This document shows, piece by piece, positions 33,324 to 42,806 of a DNA stretch of 55,281 nucleotides. Each line of letters starts with the position of its first letter. Positions within the stretch are counted from its first letter, which is position 1. The notes beneath the pieces were generated by a model. The model was not told the DNA's origin and made no database searches. It saw only the letters and a program-made list of their open reading frames with translations. The translations under genes and the position numbers were made by a program. Where the stretch lies: NCBI GenBank assembly GCA_026417155.1, contig JAOADU010000064.1, positions 1 through 55,281 of the forward strand. Direction: 5' to 3'. This DNA comes from Bacteroidales bacterium (GTDB taxonomy: Bacteria; Bacteroidota; Bacteroidia; Bacteroidales; GWA2-32-17).

Positions 33324-33935
33324 ATGAAAATTTTACTAGCAATTCCTACCGAAGTAGAAATTCACGAAGAATATTGGAAATATTTAAAGCAAAATTACGA
33401 TGTTGAGTTATTAATAACAGGAATAGGTATAGCTCAAACAACTTTTTCTCTCACACATTACTTATGTCGACATCATGTTAACATGATGATACATGCAGGT
33501 ATTTGCGGAACTTTTCGACAAAATTTTAATTTAGGTGATGTAGTTTTCGTAGAAAGCGATACATTTGCCGATTTTGGAGTAATCGAAAACCATGATTTTA
33601 TTCATGCATCGAAAATTTTTCATGTTCCTTTATGGTACCATGCATCGCAAAATATCCCAATAAAATTGCCCCGAGTAAGAGGCGTAACCGTAAATTCATT
33701 GACAGCAAGTTCAGAAAAAGCAAATTTGTTAATCAATACTTTTAATCCTGATATAGAAACCATGGAAAATGCTGCTGCTATTTTTGTTTCACAAAAATTT
33801 GAAGTGCCCATTTTAACCGTACGGTCTATATCGAATTATGTAGGCGAACGCAACAAACAAAACTGGAACATTGATTTAGCCATTAAAAATTTATGGCTAA
33901 TTTTGAAAAAAATTATTAACGTAGCCCATGGCTGA
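33324..33935 (+). CDS. mqnB: Futalosine hydrolase
   Basis: 203 aa. A nucleoside phosphorylase/hydrolase fold: ITGIGIAQTTFSLTHYL, HAGICGTFRQNFNLGDVV and the active-site region ETMENAAAIFV with RSISNYVGERN (catalytic-type Asp replaced by Asn as seen in several futalosine hydrolases). It removes hypoxanthine from futalosine to give dehypoxanthine futalosine in menaquinone synthesis. The assignment rests on its overlap of eight bases with the mqnD gene that follows; by sequence alone an MTA/SAH nucleosidase would be an alternative. Confidence 0.87.
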   Translation: MKILLAIPTEVEIHEEYWKYLKQNYDVELLITGIGIAQTTFSLTHYLCRHHVNMMIHAGICGTFRQNFNLGDVVFVESDTFADFGVIENHDFIHASKIFHVPLWYHASQNIPIKLPRVRGVTVNSLTASSEKANLLINTFNPDIETMENAAAIFVSQKFEVPILTVRSISNYVGERNKQNWNIDLAIKNLWLILKKIINVAHG

Positions 33936-34764
33936 GTTATTATTGCATATTTCACCATGTCCTAACGATACATTTATTTTTGATGCATGGATTCATCAAA
34001 GCACTGTATCCTTTGCCACATACCCGCTAAAAACAAAGTTTTACGACATAAAAACACTCAATGAACTTGCTCAACAAGAAATTCCAGATATAACAAAATT
34101 AAGCGTATATGCGGCAGCTTCTGTTATTCCACAATATCAGCTTCTAACAACAGGGGCAGCTATTGGATATCGCAATGGTCCGTTGATTATTGCTAAGAAA
34201 AAGATGTCTGTTAAAGAATTACAAAATGCAACGATTGGAATCCCAGGAAAAAATACAACGGCATTCGCTTTATTAAAGATTTTTTTTCCTACATGCAACA
34301 ATGTTAAAGAATATTTCTTTCACGAAATAGAAACAGCTCTAATAAATGAAGAAATAGATGCTGGGCTTATTATTCACGAAACCCGATTTACATTTGAAAA
34401 AAAAGGACTAATAAAATTGTTTGACTTAGGTGAGTTGTGGGAAGAAGCATATCATTTGCCATTACCATTGGGAGTTATAGCGGTAAAAAGAAATCTGCCA
34501 CAACCTCTAAAACTTGCTATAAATGATTTAACGAAAACTAGTGTATGGTATGCTTTAACTCAGAATAAGATTTCTGAATTTGTTTTCACAATGGCACAAA
34601 TAAATGATGAAAGCGTTATACGTGCACATATTCAATTATATGTAAATAATTTTACAATAGAATTGAACGATTTGGGTAAAAAAGCAATACAAGTTTTCTT
34701 TCGTGAAATTCAACGAATAAAGCTAATAGAACAAGATATAGATGAAAGTATAATATTTATATAA
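33928..34764 (+). CDS. mqnD: 1,4-dihydroxy-6-naphthoate synthase
   Basis: 278 aa, a periplasmic-binding-protein-like fold used as an enzyme. The start LLLHISPCPNDTFIFDAW is diagnostic; TKLSVYAAASVIPQYQLL, YRNGPLIIAKKK, AGLIIHETRFTFEKKGL and the LPLPLGVIAVKR loop follow. It converts cyclic dehypoxanthine futalosine to 1,4-dihydroxy-6-naphthoate. MqnA, MqnC and MqnE are not in this window. Start overlaps the mqnB stop. Confidence 0.94.
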   Translation: MAELLLHISPCPNDTFIFDAWIHQSTVSFATYPLKTKFYDIKTLNELAQQEIPDITKLSVYAAASVIPQYQLLTTGAAIGYRNGPLIIAKKKMSVKELQNATIGIPGKNTTAFALLKIFFPTCNNVKEYFFHEIETALINEEIDAGLIIHETRFTFEKKGLIKLFDLGELWEEAYHLPLPLGVIAVKRNLPQPLKLAINDLTKTSVWYALTQNKISEFVFTMAQINDESVIRAHIQLYVNNFTIELNDLGKKAIQVFFREIQRIKLIEQDIDESIIFI

Positions 34765-34775
34765 TTCACTCACTT

Positions 34776-36656
34776 ATGAAAAGCAAATTATTGTTACTTC
34801 GAAAAACCACTCCCCGTTGGATTGTATTTATGGTAGATATAATTATTTGTTTTTTTTCGTTACATGTTGCTTATTTGGTACGATTCAATTTTTCTATTCC
34901 AAAGCATGAGTGGGTATTGTACGTGAATTATGTTTTTCCAATAGTTATTTCTGTAAGGGCTGTTACGTTTATATTGTTTAAGTCGTATGCAGGAATGGTT
35001 CGCTATACAGGAATGGAAGATTCAATAAGATTACTTAAAATTATTAGTATAGGCTCGCTGTTATTTGTTGTTATTAACTTGTTAACTTTTCAATGGAAAG
35101 GAATATTTATAGTACCATTTTCAATTATCATTATTGAGTTTCTTTTAACTACTTTCTTATTAGTGTTTGTTAGATTGTTTATAAAAATGTATTATTTCGA
35201 AACAATACATTCAAAGTCAATTCGTACAAATGTTGTTATTGTGGGAAAAGACAATTTAGCCATTTCTGTAAAACGAAGCCTCGATAACGACATAAGTGTA
35301 AATTATAGAGTTATAGCATTCATTGATGTTCAATCGCAAGGGAAAGGTTTAAGGCTTGAGGGTATAAAAATATATCCATTAAATCAACTCGAATTGCTAG
35401 TTGAAAAGTATAATGTTCAGTCTGTTATTATAGCCGATGAAAATTTAACAAAGACGCAGAAAAGGGAAATAAGCGAAATGGCAATTAATCTCAACCTGAA
35501 AGTTTATGAGGTACCTTCATTAAAGACATGGATAAATGGTTCGTTGAATATTCAACAACTAAAGCAGATTAACATAGAGGATTTATTGGAGCGAGAAGTT
35601 ATTCAACTTGATACAAAAAAAATTTCGTCACAAATAAAAGAAAAGGTCGTTTTGGTTACAGGTGCAGCAGGTTCCATTGGACGCGAAATAGTGATACAAC
35701 TAACACGATTTGAGCCTCAATATATTGTATTATACGATCAGGCCGAAAGTCCTATGTATGATTTAGTGCTTGAACTTGAAGAAAAGTATAATTTTTCACG
35801 ATTTAAATATATCTTGGGCGACATAACAAATGAGCAACGCATCGAATACATGATTCAACGGTATAAACCACATGTAATTTTTCATGCTGCAGCATATAAG
35901 CATGTCCCTGTAATGGAAAATAATCCTGCCGAAGCAGTACTTACCAATATTAAAGGCACAAAAATATTAGCCGACTTGGCACATAAATATCAAGTAGAAC
36001 GATTTGTCATGATTTCGACCGACAAAGCTGTAAATCCGACAAATGTAATGGGAGCCTCGAAAAGAATAGCCGAAATGTATTGTCAGGCATTAGGTACAGT
36101 ATCTGCTACTAAATTCATTACTACTCGTTTTGGAAATGTCTTGGGCTCGGCAGGTTCGGTTATACCCCGATTTAAACAGCAAATTGAGCATGGAGGACCT
36201 GTTACAGTAACACATCCCGATATTACACGCTATTTTATGACCATACCAGAAGCCTGTCAGTTGGTGCTCGAGGCTGGAGCTATGGGCAATAATAATGAAA
36301 TATTTATTTTCGATATGGGAAAACCTGTTCGTATTATTGACTTAGCAAAAAAAATGATTCGATTGGCAGGTTTGCAAGAAGGCAAAGACATTGAAATAAA
36401 AATAACAGGACTTAGACCTGGTGAAAAGATTTACGAAGAATTACTCAATAACTCAGAAAATACCCTTCCTACTTATCATCCATTAATCATGATAGCAAAA
36501 GTTGCTCAGGTTAAATACGATGCCATATTGGCACAAATAAATCAATTGTTTGATGCAGTAAATACATACGATAATTATCAAATAGTTCGTATAATGAAAA
36601 ATATTGTTCCCGAATTTAAAAGTAAAAACTCAATTTTTGAAAAATTGGATAAATAA
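34776..36656 (+). CDS. CapD/FlaA1-like nucleotide-sugar 4,6-dehydratase, membrane-bound
   Basis: 626 aa. Four membrane segments occupy about 12-135, followed by a Rossmann-like domain (about 148-265) and an extended SDR domain (about 288-580). SDR features: VVLVTGAAGSIGREI for NAD, HAAAYKHVPVMENNP for the active site, and STDKAVNPTNVMGASKR. It probably makes UDP-4-keto-6-deoxy-GlcNAc-type sugars for surface polysaccharide or lipid-linked glycans. It follows mqnD by 11 nt and is immediately upstream of the SRP RNA promoter. Confidence 0.93.
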   Translation: MKSKLLLLRKTTPRWIVFMVDIIICFFSLHVAYLVRFNFSIPKHEWVLYVNYVFPIVISVRAVTFILFKSYAGMVRYTGMEDSIRLLKIISIGSLLFVVINLLTFQWKGIFIVPFSIIIIEFLLTTFLLVFVRLFIKMYYFETIHSKSIRTNVVIVGKDNLAISVKRSLDNDISVNYRVIAFIDVQSQGKGLRLEGIKIYPLNQLELLVEKYNVQSVIIADENLTKTQKREISEMAINLNLKVYEVPSLKTWINGSLNIQQLKQINIEDLLEREVIQLDTKKISSQIKEKVVLVTGAAGSIGREIVIQLTRFEPQYIVLYDQAESPMYDLVLELEEKYNFSRFKYILGDITNEQRIEYMIQRYKPHVIFHAAAYKHVPVMENNPAEAVLTNIKGTKILADLAHKYQVERFVMISTDKAVNPTNVMGASKRIAEMYCQALGTVSATKFITTRFGNVLGSAGSVIPRFKQQIEHGGPVTVTHPDITRYFMTIPEACQLVLEAGAMGNNNEIFIFDMGKPVRIIDLAKKMIRLAGLQEGKDIEIKITGLRPGEKIYEELLNNSENTLPTYHPLIMIAKVAQVKYDAILAQINQLFDAVNTYDNYQIVRIMKNIVPEFKSKNSIFEKLDK

Positions 36657-36687
36657 TTGATAATTGTTTAAAAAATCATTATTTTTG
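36657..36687 (+). promoter_or_regulatory. Promoter of the SRP RNA gene
   Basis: TTG (36657-36659), 20 bases, TATTTTTG (36680-36687). The first base of the SRP RNA outer stem (36692) lies five bases after the box, which fixes the distance from box to +1 for the other promoters in the window. Confidence 0.75.
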
Positions 36688-36691
36688 CAAC

Positions 36692-36788
36692 GGGCAAGTC
36701 TTATACGACCAGCTCCCTTCGAACTCCCCCAGGTCTGGAAGGAAGCAAGGGTAGAAGGTTGTAGCGGTGCGATATAAGGAGCTTGCCC
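36692..36788 (+). ncRNA. ffs: Signal recognition particle RNA, small bacterial (4.5S) type
   Basis: About 97 nt. Outer arms GGGCAAG (36692-36698) and CTTGCCC (36782-36788) pair. The apical domain contains the conserved CCAGGTCTGGAAGGAAGCA with its GGAA tetraloop and symmetric/asymmetric internal loops that bind the Ffh M domain. A T-run follows directly, so the terminal stem also acts as the terminator (through about 36800). The gene has its own consensus promoter and lies ahead of the secretion gene sprE/porW. Confidence 0.95.
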
Positions 36789-36854
36789 TTATTTTTTTTA
36801 ACACTTGTACAATAAATTCGCAAAAGTTTAGTTATTTTGCGTAGATTTTTAAAC

Positions 36855-39581
36855 ATGAAATATCTTATTTTTCTAATTGTTGTTAATCTGTTATTTGTTG
36901 CTTGTTCAACAAAGAGAAATACTTTTATTAGCCGTTCATATCATAATTTAACTTCTCACTATAATGCATATTTTAATGGAAATGAAGCATACAAACAAGG
37001 TATAAAAAAAATAAATAACGATCCGAAAGACAATTTTTCGTTGATACTTAATGTTTTTCCATACTTAAATGACGAATCATACACTATAGCAACATCGGAC
37101 ATGCAACGTGCTAAAGATAAAGCGGCTATTGTTATAAAAAAACACTCTATAACCGTAAAACCCGAACGAAAAAAAGGAAATCTTACACCGAAACAAAAAG
37201 AATTTTACAATCGAACCGAATATTGCAATTGGGTTCCTGATAGCTGGCTCATGCATGGTAAAGCCAACTTTATTAACCACGATTGGTATGCAGCCGAAGA
37301 AAATTTTGAATACATAATTAAAGAATACTCATGGGATCCAATAAAGCATGAAGCGGCCATTTGGCTTGCACTGACGTATGTACAATTAACAAAATTTGAA
37401 GATGCTAGAGCCTTATTAGATAGGGAAGATGGCGATAAAGATTTTCCAAATAAATTAAGAAAATTTTTATATCAAGCTTATGCTCAGCTTCATATAAAAC
37501 AATTAAATTACTCAGAAGCGATTGTTAAATTAACAACTGCCATTAAGTTGTCGAAAAACAGACAAGAAAAAGCCCGAATGTATTACATCTTAGCTCAATT
37601 ACATCAGCAAAATAAAAATTACAGCAAAGCATCACAATATTATACTCAGGCAATAAAGTACAGCAATCGTTATGAAATGACTTTTAGTGCACAGATAAAT
37701 AGAGCCACATGTTTCGAAGGTACAAATGCCGAATTTCTAAGAAAAGAACTCTTTAAAATGCTCAAAGATGATAAAAATATAGATTATCTTGATCAAATTT
37801 ATTACGCTATTGCTAATTTATATTATAAGGAAAATCAAGTATCCGAAGCAGTTAAATATTACAAGCTGAGTTTAATAAACAATAAAACCAACAGCAATCA
37901 AAAAGCACTATCGTATTTATCATTAGGCGACATCTATTTTAGCAAAAAAGATTACATATTGGCACAAGCTTATTACGATTCTTCTATTACAATTCTCGAT
38001 AATGAACATCCCGAATACAAACGTATAGAAAAACTTGCTAATAATTTATCGGTAATTGCCGAAAATTTGCAAATCATTCAAACAGAAGACAGCTTACAGA
38101 AATTAGCTAAAATGCCCGAAAAAGACCGTTTAAAAATTATTGATGATATAATTCAACAAATCATTGACCAGGAAAGACGTCAGCAAGAAGAAGAGCAGCA
38201 ACAAGCCAATAATATGCTCTTTATGAATCAACAAACAATGAATCCATTAGCGAATCAAACGCAAGGAGGTAAATGGTATTTTTATAATCCTTCCATGCTA
38301 GCAATGGGTGCGGCAGAGTTTAAACGAAAATGGGGAAATCGTAAACTCGAAGACGATTGGCGAAGAAAAAACAAATCTGTTGTTTTAACTACTTCTGCGG
38401 AAGACACAACACAAAATTCGCAGATAAACAACCAGCAAACTGCTGCGAATAATCCTAAACAGCGAGAATATTACTTAAAAAATCTTCCACTTACCGACTC
38501 GTTAATGAAAATATCTAATCAGCGAATGGAAGAAGCTTTATTCAAATCGGGCGAAGCTGCTATGAATCAACTCGAAGATTATCATTTAGCCATAAAGCAA
38601 TTTACAGAATTGGTCGAAAGATATCCTAATACATCGTATAAATTATTGGCTTATTTCGATTTGTATAAATTACATAACAAGCTAGGGAATACGGAGGCGG
38701 CTAATTTATACAAACAAAAAATCATTCAGGAATTCCCACAAAGCCAATATGCGCAGATGATTACTAATCCGAATTACTTAAAAGAAATTGAACAGCGAAA
38801 TCAGAAAATAAAAAATTTATACGAAGAAGCCTATAATTCTTTTAAAGATAATGATATAACAAGTGTTTTCAGTTATTACCGAGTAGCCGATTCTTTGTAC
38901 CATGATAGCCCCGTATATGTGAAATTCAAATTACTTAAAGCCTTATCTATTGCCAAGATGGGCAATTTCAATGACTATAAGAAAGAATTATCAGAAATTA
39001 TAGAAAAATATCCTGGAACACAAGAAAAAAGCCATGCCGAACAGTTGTTAGCAACGATTAACAATTACGATCCCAATCTTTTGTTATCAATAAAGCAAAA
39101 TAATAAACAAACGCCAAATGTAACTCATCTAAAACCTACGGTACAGCAAGATCAGTTAAAACCACAACAAGAACAGCCCAAAGAAGAACAAGACGATGCA
39201 ATGTTTTCGTTCGATGAAAAAGATAACTGTCAGTTTGTAATTTTATTAGATAAAAATGCTGATATCAATCGTTTAAAATACAATTTGTTTGGTTATAATA
39301 TAGATTACTTTAGCATGTTCGATTTTCAAATCATGCATGGTATTTGGAACGAACGATATTATTACATAAAAGTTTTTCCGTTTGCGAACTATACCGAAGC
39401 AGTTAAATATTACAAACATGTCAATAAAAATATTGACATTGTGTTCAGAAACATCAATGAGAAACAATATTATTATTTTGTAATATCCGATGCTAATTAC
39501 TCAAAGTTGCAGGCAACTGGCGAAATTGAACGTTACATTAAATACTTTAAGAAGAAATATCTTAAAAAGAAGAATTCTTAA
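36855..39581 (+). CDS. porW: Type IX secretion/gliding lipoprotein, SprE/PorW-like TPR protein
   Basis: 908 aa from the ATG at 36855; a TTG at 36837 lies in a -7-like box and would spoil the lipoprotein signal. MKYLIFLIVVNLLFVAC gives lipidation at Cys17. The following STKRNTFISRSYHNLTSHYN and AYFNGNEAYKQG are the characteristic start of SprE/PorW proteins. TPR repeats run from about 135 to 400 and 560 to 740, separated by a Gln/Glu-rich coiled coil near 430-460 and a disordered Pro/Gln segment near 750-785. A C-terminal domain at about 790-908 is alpha/beta. In Flavobacterium and Porphyromonas the protein is needed for type IX secretion. PorX follows after 2 nt, supporting the call. Confidence 0.88.
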   Translation: MKYLIFLIVVNLLFVACSTKRNTFISRSYHNLTSHYNAYFNGNEAYKQGIKKINNDPKDNFSLILNVFPYLNDESYTIATSDMQRAKDKAAIVIKKHSITVKPERKKGNLTPKQKEFYNRTEYCNWVPDSWLMHGKANFINHDWYAAEENFEYIIKEYSWDPIKHEAAIWLALTYVQLTKFEDARALLDREDGDKDFPNKLRKFLYQAYAQLHIKQLNYSEAIVKLTTAIKLSKNRQEKARMYYILAQLHQQNKNYSKASQYYTQAIKYSNRYEMTFSAQINRATCFEGTNAEFLRKELFKMLKDDKNIDYLDQIYYAIANLYYKENQVSEAVKYYKLSLINNKTNSNQKALSYLSLGDIYFSKKDYILAQAYYDSSITILDNEHPEYKRIEKLANNLSVIAENLQIIQTEDSLQKLAKMPEKDRLKIIDDIIQQIIDQERRQQEEEQQQANNMLFMNQQTMNPLANQTQGGKWYFYNPSMLAMGAAEFKRKWGNRKLEDDWRRKNKSVVLTTSAEDTTQNSQINNQQTAANNPKQREYYLKNLPLTDSLMKISNQRMEEALFKSGEAAMNQLEDYHLAIKQFTELVERYPNTSYKLLAYFDLYKLHNKLGNTEAANLYKQKIIQEFPQSQYAQMITNPNYLKEIEQRNQKIKNLYEEAYNSFKDNDITSVFSYYRVADSLYHDSPVYVKFKLLKALSIAKMGNFNDYKKELSEIIEKYPGTQEKSHAEQLLATINNYDPNLLLSIKQNNKQTPNVTHLKPTVQQDQLKPQQEQPKEEQDDAMFSFDEKDNCQFVILLDKNADINRLKYNLFGYNIDYFSMFDFQIMHGIWNERYYYIKVFPFANYTEAVKYYKHVNKNIDIVFRNINEKQYYYFVISDANYSKLQATGEIERYIKYFKKKYLKKKNS

Positions 39582-39583
39582 AT

Positions 39584-41140
39584 ATGACCAAATCACTATA
39601 TATCTTATGGGTTGATGATGAAATAGATTTGCTTAAGCCATATTTTATCCTACTAAATAACAAAGGTTATACAGTAAAAGCAGTATCAAACGGAACAGAT
39701 GCCTTACAAATTCTCGAAAATGAAAATTTTGATTTAGTAATTCTCGATGAAAATATGCCCGGTTTGAGTGGGTTAGAGGTTTTGTCGGAGCTTAAAAAGA
39801 TTAATCCGCATTTACCCGTAATTATGATGACAAAAAGCGAGGAAGAAAATATAATGGATAGTGCTATTGGTTCAAACATATCCGATTATTTAATAAAACC
39901 TGTTAACCCGAATCAATTAATACTTGCTATAAAAAAAATTGCCGATAAAAACCGACTGATAACCGAAAAGCTACGAACGGATTATCTTACGGAGTTCAAT
40001 AAGCTATCGCAGGATATAATGTTGGCCAATTCTATCGACGATTGGAAGCTGGTTTATAAAAAAATTACATATTTCGAAGATCTTTTTCAGCAAGTGAATG
40101 AAAAAGAATTAAGCGAAACATTAGAAAGTCAGCATAAAGAAGCTAATTTACAATTTGGCAAGTTTATCAAAAGCGAATATATTCATTGGTTTAATCAGAA
40201 AGTTGAAAAACCACTAATGTCGTCAAATTTACTTCAAAAAAAGTTTTTTCCCCTTATTTCAGAATATCAAAAAACGATATTGCTTCTTATAGACAATCTT
40301 CGTTATGACCATTGGTATGGCATGTCGCGCGAATTATATTCATTATTTAATATCGAAACAGAACTCTATGTTTCTATTTTACCAACTGCGACGTCTTATT
40401 CGAGAAATGCATTGTTTTCGGGTCTTATGCCATCAGAAATTGAAAAGATATATCCCGAAATTTGGCTCAACGACGACGAAGAAGGTTTAAAAAATCAGTA
40501 CGAAGAAGAATTGTTTAATAAACAATGCATGCGTCTTGGCATAAAAGAGTCATTCTTTTTTAAGAAAATCATATCGAATAATGATGGAAAAAACTTTTTA
40601 AATGATTTAACCAATATTTTACAGAAATATCAGCGAGGTGTAATAATTTATAACTTCATTGACGTATTGTCGCATTCGCAAACGGAATCGAAAACAGTTA
40701 GAGAACTTGCCGACAATAATAGTTCATATAAAAGTACGGTTATTTCTTGGTTTGAACGTAGCCCTTTACTCGAAATAATTAAAAAATTACATTCGTTTGG
40801 CTATACTATTTTTTTAACTACCGATCATGGTTCAATTCGGGTCGAAAATCCTGTAAAAATAATAGGCGAAAGAGAAATTACTAAAAATTTACGCTATAAA
40901 CAAGGCAGAAACATGAAGTATCCTGCCAAAGAAGTCTTTGAAATTTTACAACCTTCGTTAGTATATTTACCAAAATCTACTGTAGCAGCAACATATATTT
41001 TTGCATTGAATCACGATTATTTTGTTTATCAGAACAATTATAACCAATTTGTCAAATATTATAAAAATACCTTTCAACATGGAGGCATAAGCCTCGATGA
41101 AATGCTCATACCTTATGCTATTTTAACACCAAAGGAATGA
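39584..41140 (+). CDS. porX: Type IX secretion response regulator with PglZ domain
   Basis: 518 aa. Receiver domain 1-120: acidic pair Asp11/Asp12 (WVDDE), phosphoacceptor Asp55 (LVILDENMPG), Thr83 and Lys105 all present. A helical linker leads to a PglZ (alkaline-phosphatase-superfamily) domain at about 225-510, with the metal-site residues Asp237 (LLIDNLRYDHW), nucleophile-type Thr270 (PTATSYSRN) and Asp414-His415 (TTDHGS). PorX is activated by the PorY kinase and controls type IX secretion genes with SigP; PorY is not in this window. It follows sprE/porW and overlaps tsaE by four bases. Confidence 0.95.
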   Translation: MTKSLYILWVDDEIDLLKPYFILLNNKGYTVKAVSNGTDALQILENENFDLVILDENMPGLSGLEVLSELKKINPHLPVIMMTKSEEENIMDSAIGSNISDYLIKPVNPNQLILAIKKIADKNRLITEKLRTDYLTEFNKLSQDIMLANSIDDWKLVYKKITYFEDLFQQVNEKELSETLESQHKEANLQFGKFIKSEYIHWFNQKVEKPLMSSNLLQKKFFPLISEYQKTILLLIDNLRYDHWYGMSRELYSLFNIETELYVSILPTATSYSRNALFSGLMPSEIEKIYPEIWLNDDEEGLKNQYEEELFNKQCMRLGIKESFFFKKIISNNDGKNFLNDLTNILQKYQRGVIIYNFIDVLSHSQTESKTVRELADNNSSYKSTVISWFERSPLLEIIKKLHSFGYTIFLTTDHGSIRVENPVKIIGEREITKNLRYKQGRNMKYPAKEVFEILQPSLVYLPKSTVAATYIFALNHDYFVYQNNYNQFVKYYKNTFQHGGISLDEMLIPYAILTPKE

Positions 41141-41559
41141 TTACTATTGAATATACCAACTTAGAAAATATAAATAAAGTTGCAAAACAATTATGGGAAT
41201 ATGGGAAAGGGATTTCTATTTGGGCTTTCTATGGCGAAATGGGCTCAGGTAAAACTACAATTATTAGAGAAATAGTTCGATATTTAGGTGCAACCACAGA
41301 AGCCAATAGTCCCACATTTGCTATTATAAACGAATACCCTTTAAATAACATACAATCGGTTTATCACATAGATTTGTACAGAATACACCATATAAAAGAA
41401 CTTGTCGAAATTGGATTTGAAGAGTATTTAAGTTCTGATAATTATATTTTTATTGAATGGCCTCACATCGCCGAACCTATTTTACAACATTATAAGATAT
41501 TCAAGATAGAATTAAATATGGATACCAAAGGTAACCGATGGATGAATGTTTACGTATAA
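41137..41559 (+). CDS. tsaE: tRNA N6-threonylcarbamoyladenosine biosynthesis ATPase
   Basis: 140 aa. P-loop GEMGSGKTT (about residues 33-41), TSPTFAI-like SNSPTFAIINEY region, and HIDLYRI as the Walker B-type motif. It works with TsaB, TsaC and TsaD to make t6A on ANN-decoding tRNAs. The ATG overlaps the porX stop (ATGA); the gene is followed 20 nt later by ald. Confidence 0.95.
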   Translation: MITIEYTNLENINKVAKQLWEYGKGISIWAFYGEMGSGKTTIIREIVRYLGATTEANSPTFAIINEYPLNNIQSVYHIDLYRIHHIKELVEIGFEEYLSSDNYIFIEWPHIAEPILQHYKIFKIELNMDTKGNRWMNVYV

Positions 41560-41579
41560 AGGTTAAAAAATTTTGAAAC

Positions 41580-42806
41580 ATGGCTCAAAAAAAACAAACG
41601 TTTAAAACAGATGTACTAAAAGTTACCGAATTATTAACTCAGGAAGAAAAACTTGCCATAAAAAATCGTTCAAAACGTTTTGTGATTGGTATTCCCAAAG
41701 AAGAAAGCAACGAAGAAAATCGTATTGCACTAACTCCCTTAACAGTTGATTTATTAGTAAATAATGGTCATGAAGTTATCATACAATCAAATGCTGGCAA
41801 GGCTGCGAATTTTTACGATTATCAATTTAGCGAATCAGGGGCAATAATCGTAAATCATAAAGAAGAGGTTTTTTCTCAAGCCGACATCATTTTAAAAGTT
41901 TCGCCACTTACAGATGCCGAAATTGGTTTAATGCACGAAGATCAGCTGCTTCTTTCTATTTTACATGTACATACCAAAACTCGTGAATACATACAGCGGT
42001 TGTGTCAGAAAAGAATAACTTGTATTGCATTCGAATATCTTAAAGACGAAAACAATTGCTATCCGATAGTGCGTTCTATGAGCGAAATAGCCGGCAATAC
42101 TTCGGTACTTATTGCCGCTGAGTATTTAAGTAATGCACATAATGGGAAAGGAGAAATGCTTGGCGGAATAACAGGTGTCAATCCATCCGAAGTTGTTATT
42201 ATTGGAGCAGGTACAGCAGCCGAATATGCTGCTCGAACAGCTCTAGGGCTAGGAGCCATAGTAAAAATATTCGACACATCGGCATACAAATTAAAACGAT
42301 TACAAAACAATTTAGGACAACGAATATATACTTCTGTTATTCATCCGGTTGTTCTGGCTAATGCTCTTAAAACTGCCGATGTTCTTATTGGTGCCATGCG
42401 AATTCTCGAAAACAAACCACAATTTATTGTTACCGAAGAAATGATTAAACTCATGAAGAAAGGAAGTGTAGTTGTAGATATTAGCATCGATCAGGGTGGT
42501 TGTATTGAAACGTCGAGGTTAACTACTCATCAAAGCCCTGTTTTCGAAAAGCATGGTGTGATACATTATTGTGTCCCCAACATACCGTCGCGTGTTGCTC
42601 GAACTGCATCGTATGCTCTTAGCAATATTTTAGCTCCCTTCATTGTGAACTTGGGAGTAGCCGGATCAATTACTCAATTAGCCAAAGAATTTAGTGGTTA
42701 TAGAAACGGTATTTATATTTACAATGGTATGCTTACCAATCAATTTATTGCCGATTTGTTCGATTTGCAATATAAACCCATTGAATTGTTCTTAGCAGCA
42801 CTTTAA
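41580..42806 (+). CDS. ald: Alanine dehydrogenase
   Basis: 408 aa. NAD-dependent enzyme of the AlaDH/PNT family, interconverting alanine and pyruvate plus ammonia. N-terminal substrate domain: IGIPKEESNEENRIALTP and HEVIIQSNAG, SLLSILH-type region LLLSILHVH. NAD domain: VIIGAGTAAEYAARTALGLGA at about 203-223 and SVVVDISIDQGGCIETSR. It has about 30 extra N-terminal residues compared with Bacillus AlaDH, usual for the Bacteroidota form. Its TAA stop overlaps the stop of the convergent TonB receptor (TTAA, 42803-42806). Confidence 0.93.
   Translation: MAQKKQTFKTDVLKVTELLTQEEKLAIKNRSKRFVIGIPKEESNEENRIALTPLTVDLLVNNGHEVIIQSNAGKAANFYDYQFSESGAIIVNHKEEVFSQADIILKVSPLTDAEIGLMHEDQLLLSILHVHTKTREYIQRLCQKRITCIAFEYLKDENNCYPIVRSMSEIAGNTSVLIAAEYLSNAHNGKGEMLGGITGVNPSEVVIIGAGTAAEYAARTALGLGAIVKIFDTSAYKLKRLQNNLGQRIYTSVIHPVVLANALKTADVLIGAMRILENKPQFIVTEEMIKLMKKGSVVVDISIDQGGCIETSRLTTHQSPVFEKHGVIHYCVPNIPSRVARTASYALSNILAPFIVNLGVAGSITQLAKEFSGYRNGIYIYNGMLTNQFIADLFDLQYKPIELFLAAL

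Noticed and set aside
36837-36854. TTG start for the SprE/PorW gene
   Set aside because: It overlaps a -7-like box and would place charged residues before the lipoprotein signal.
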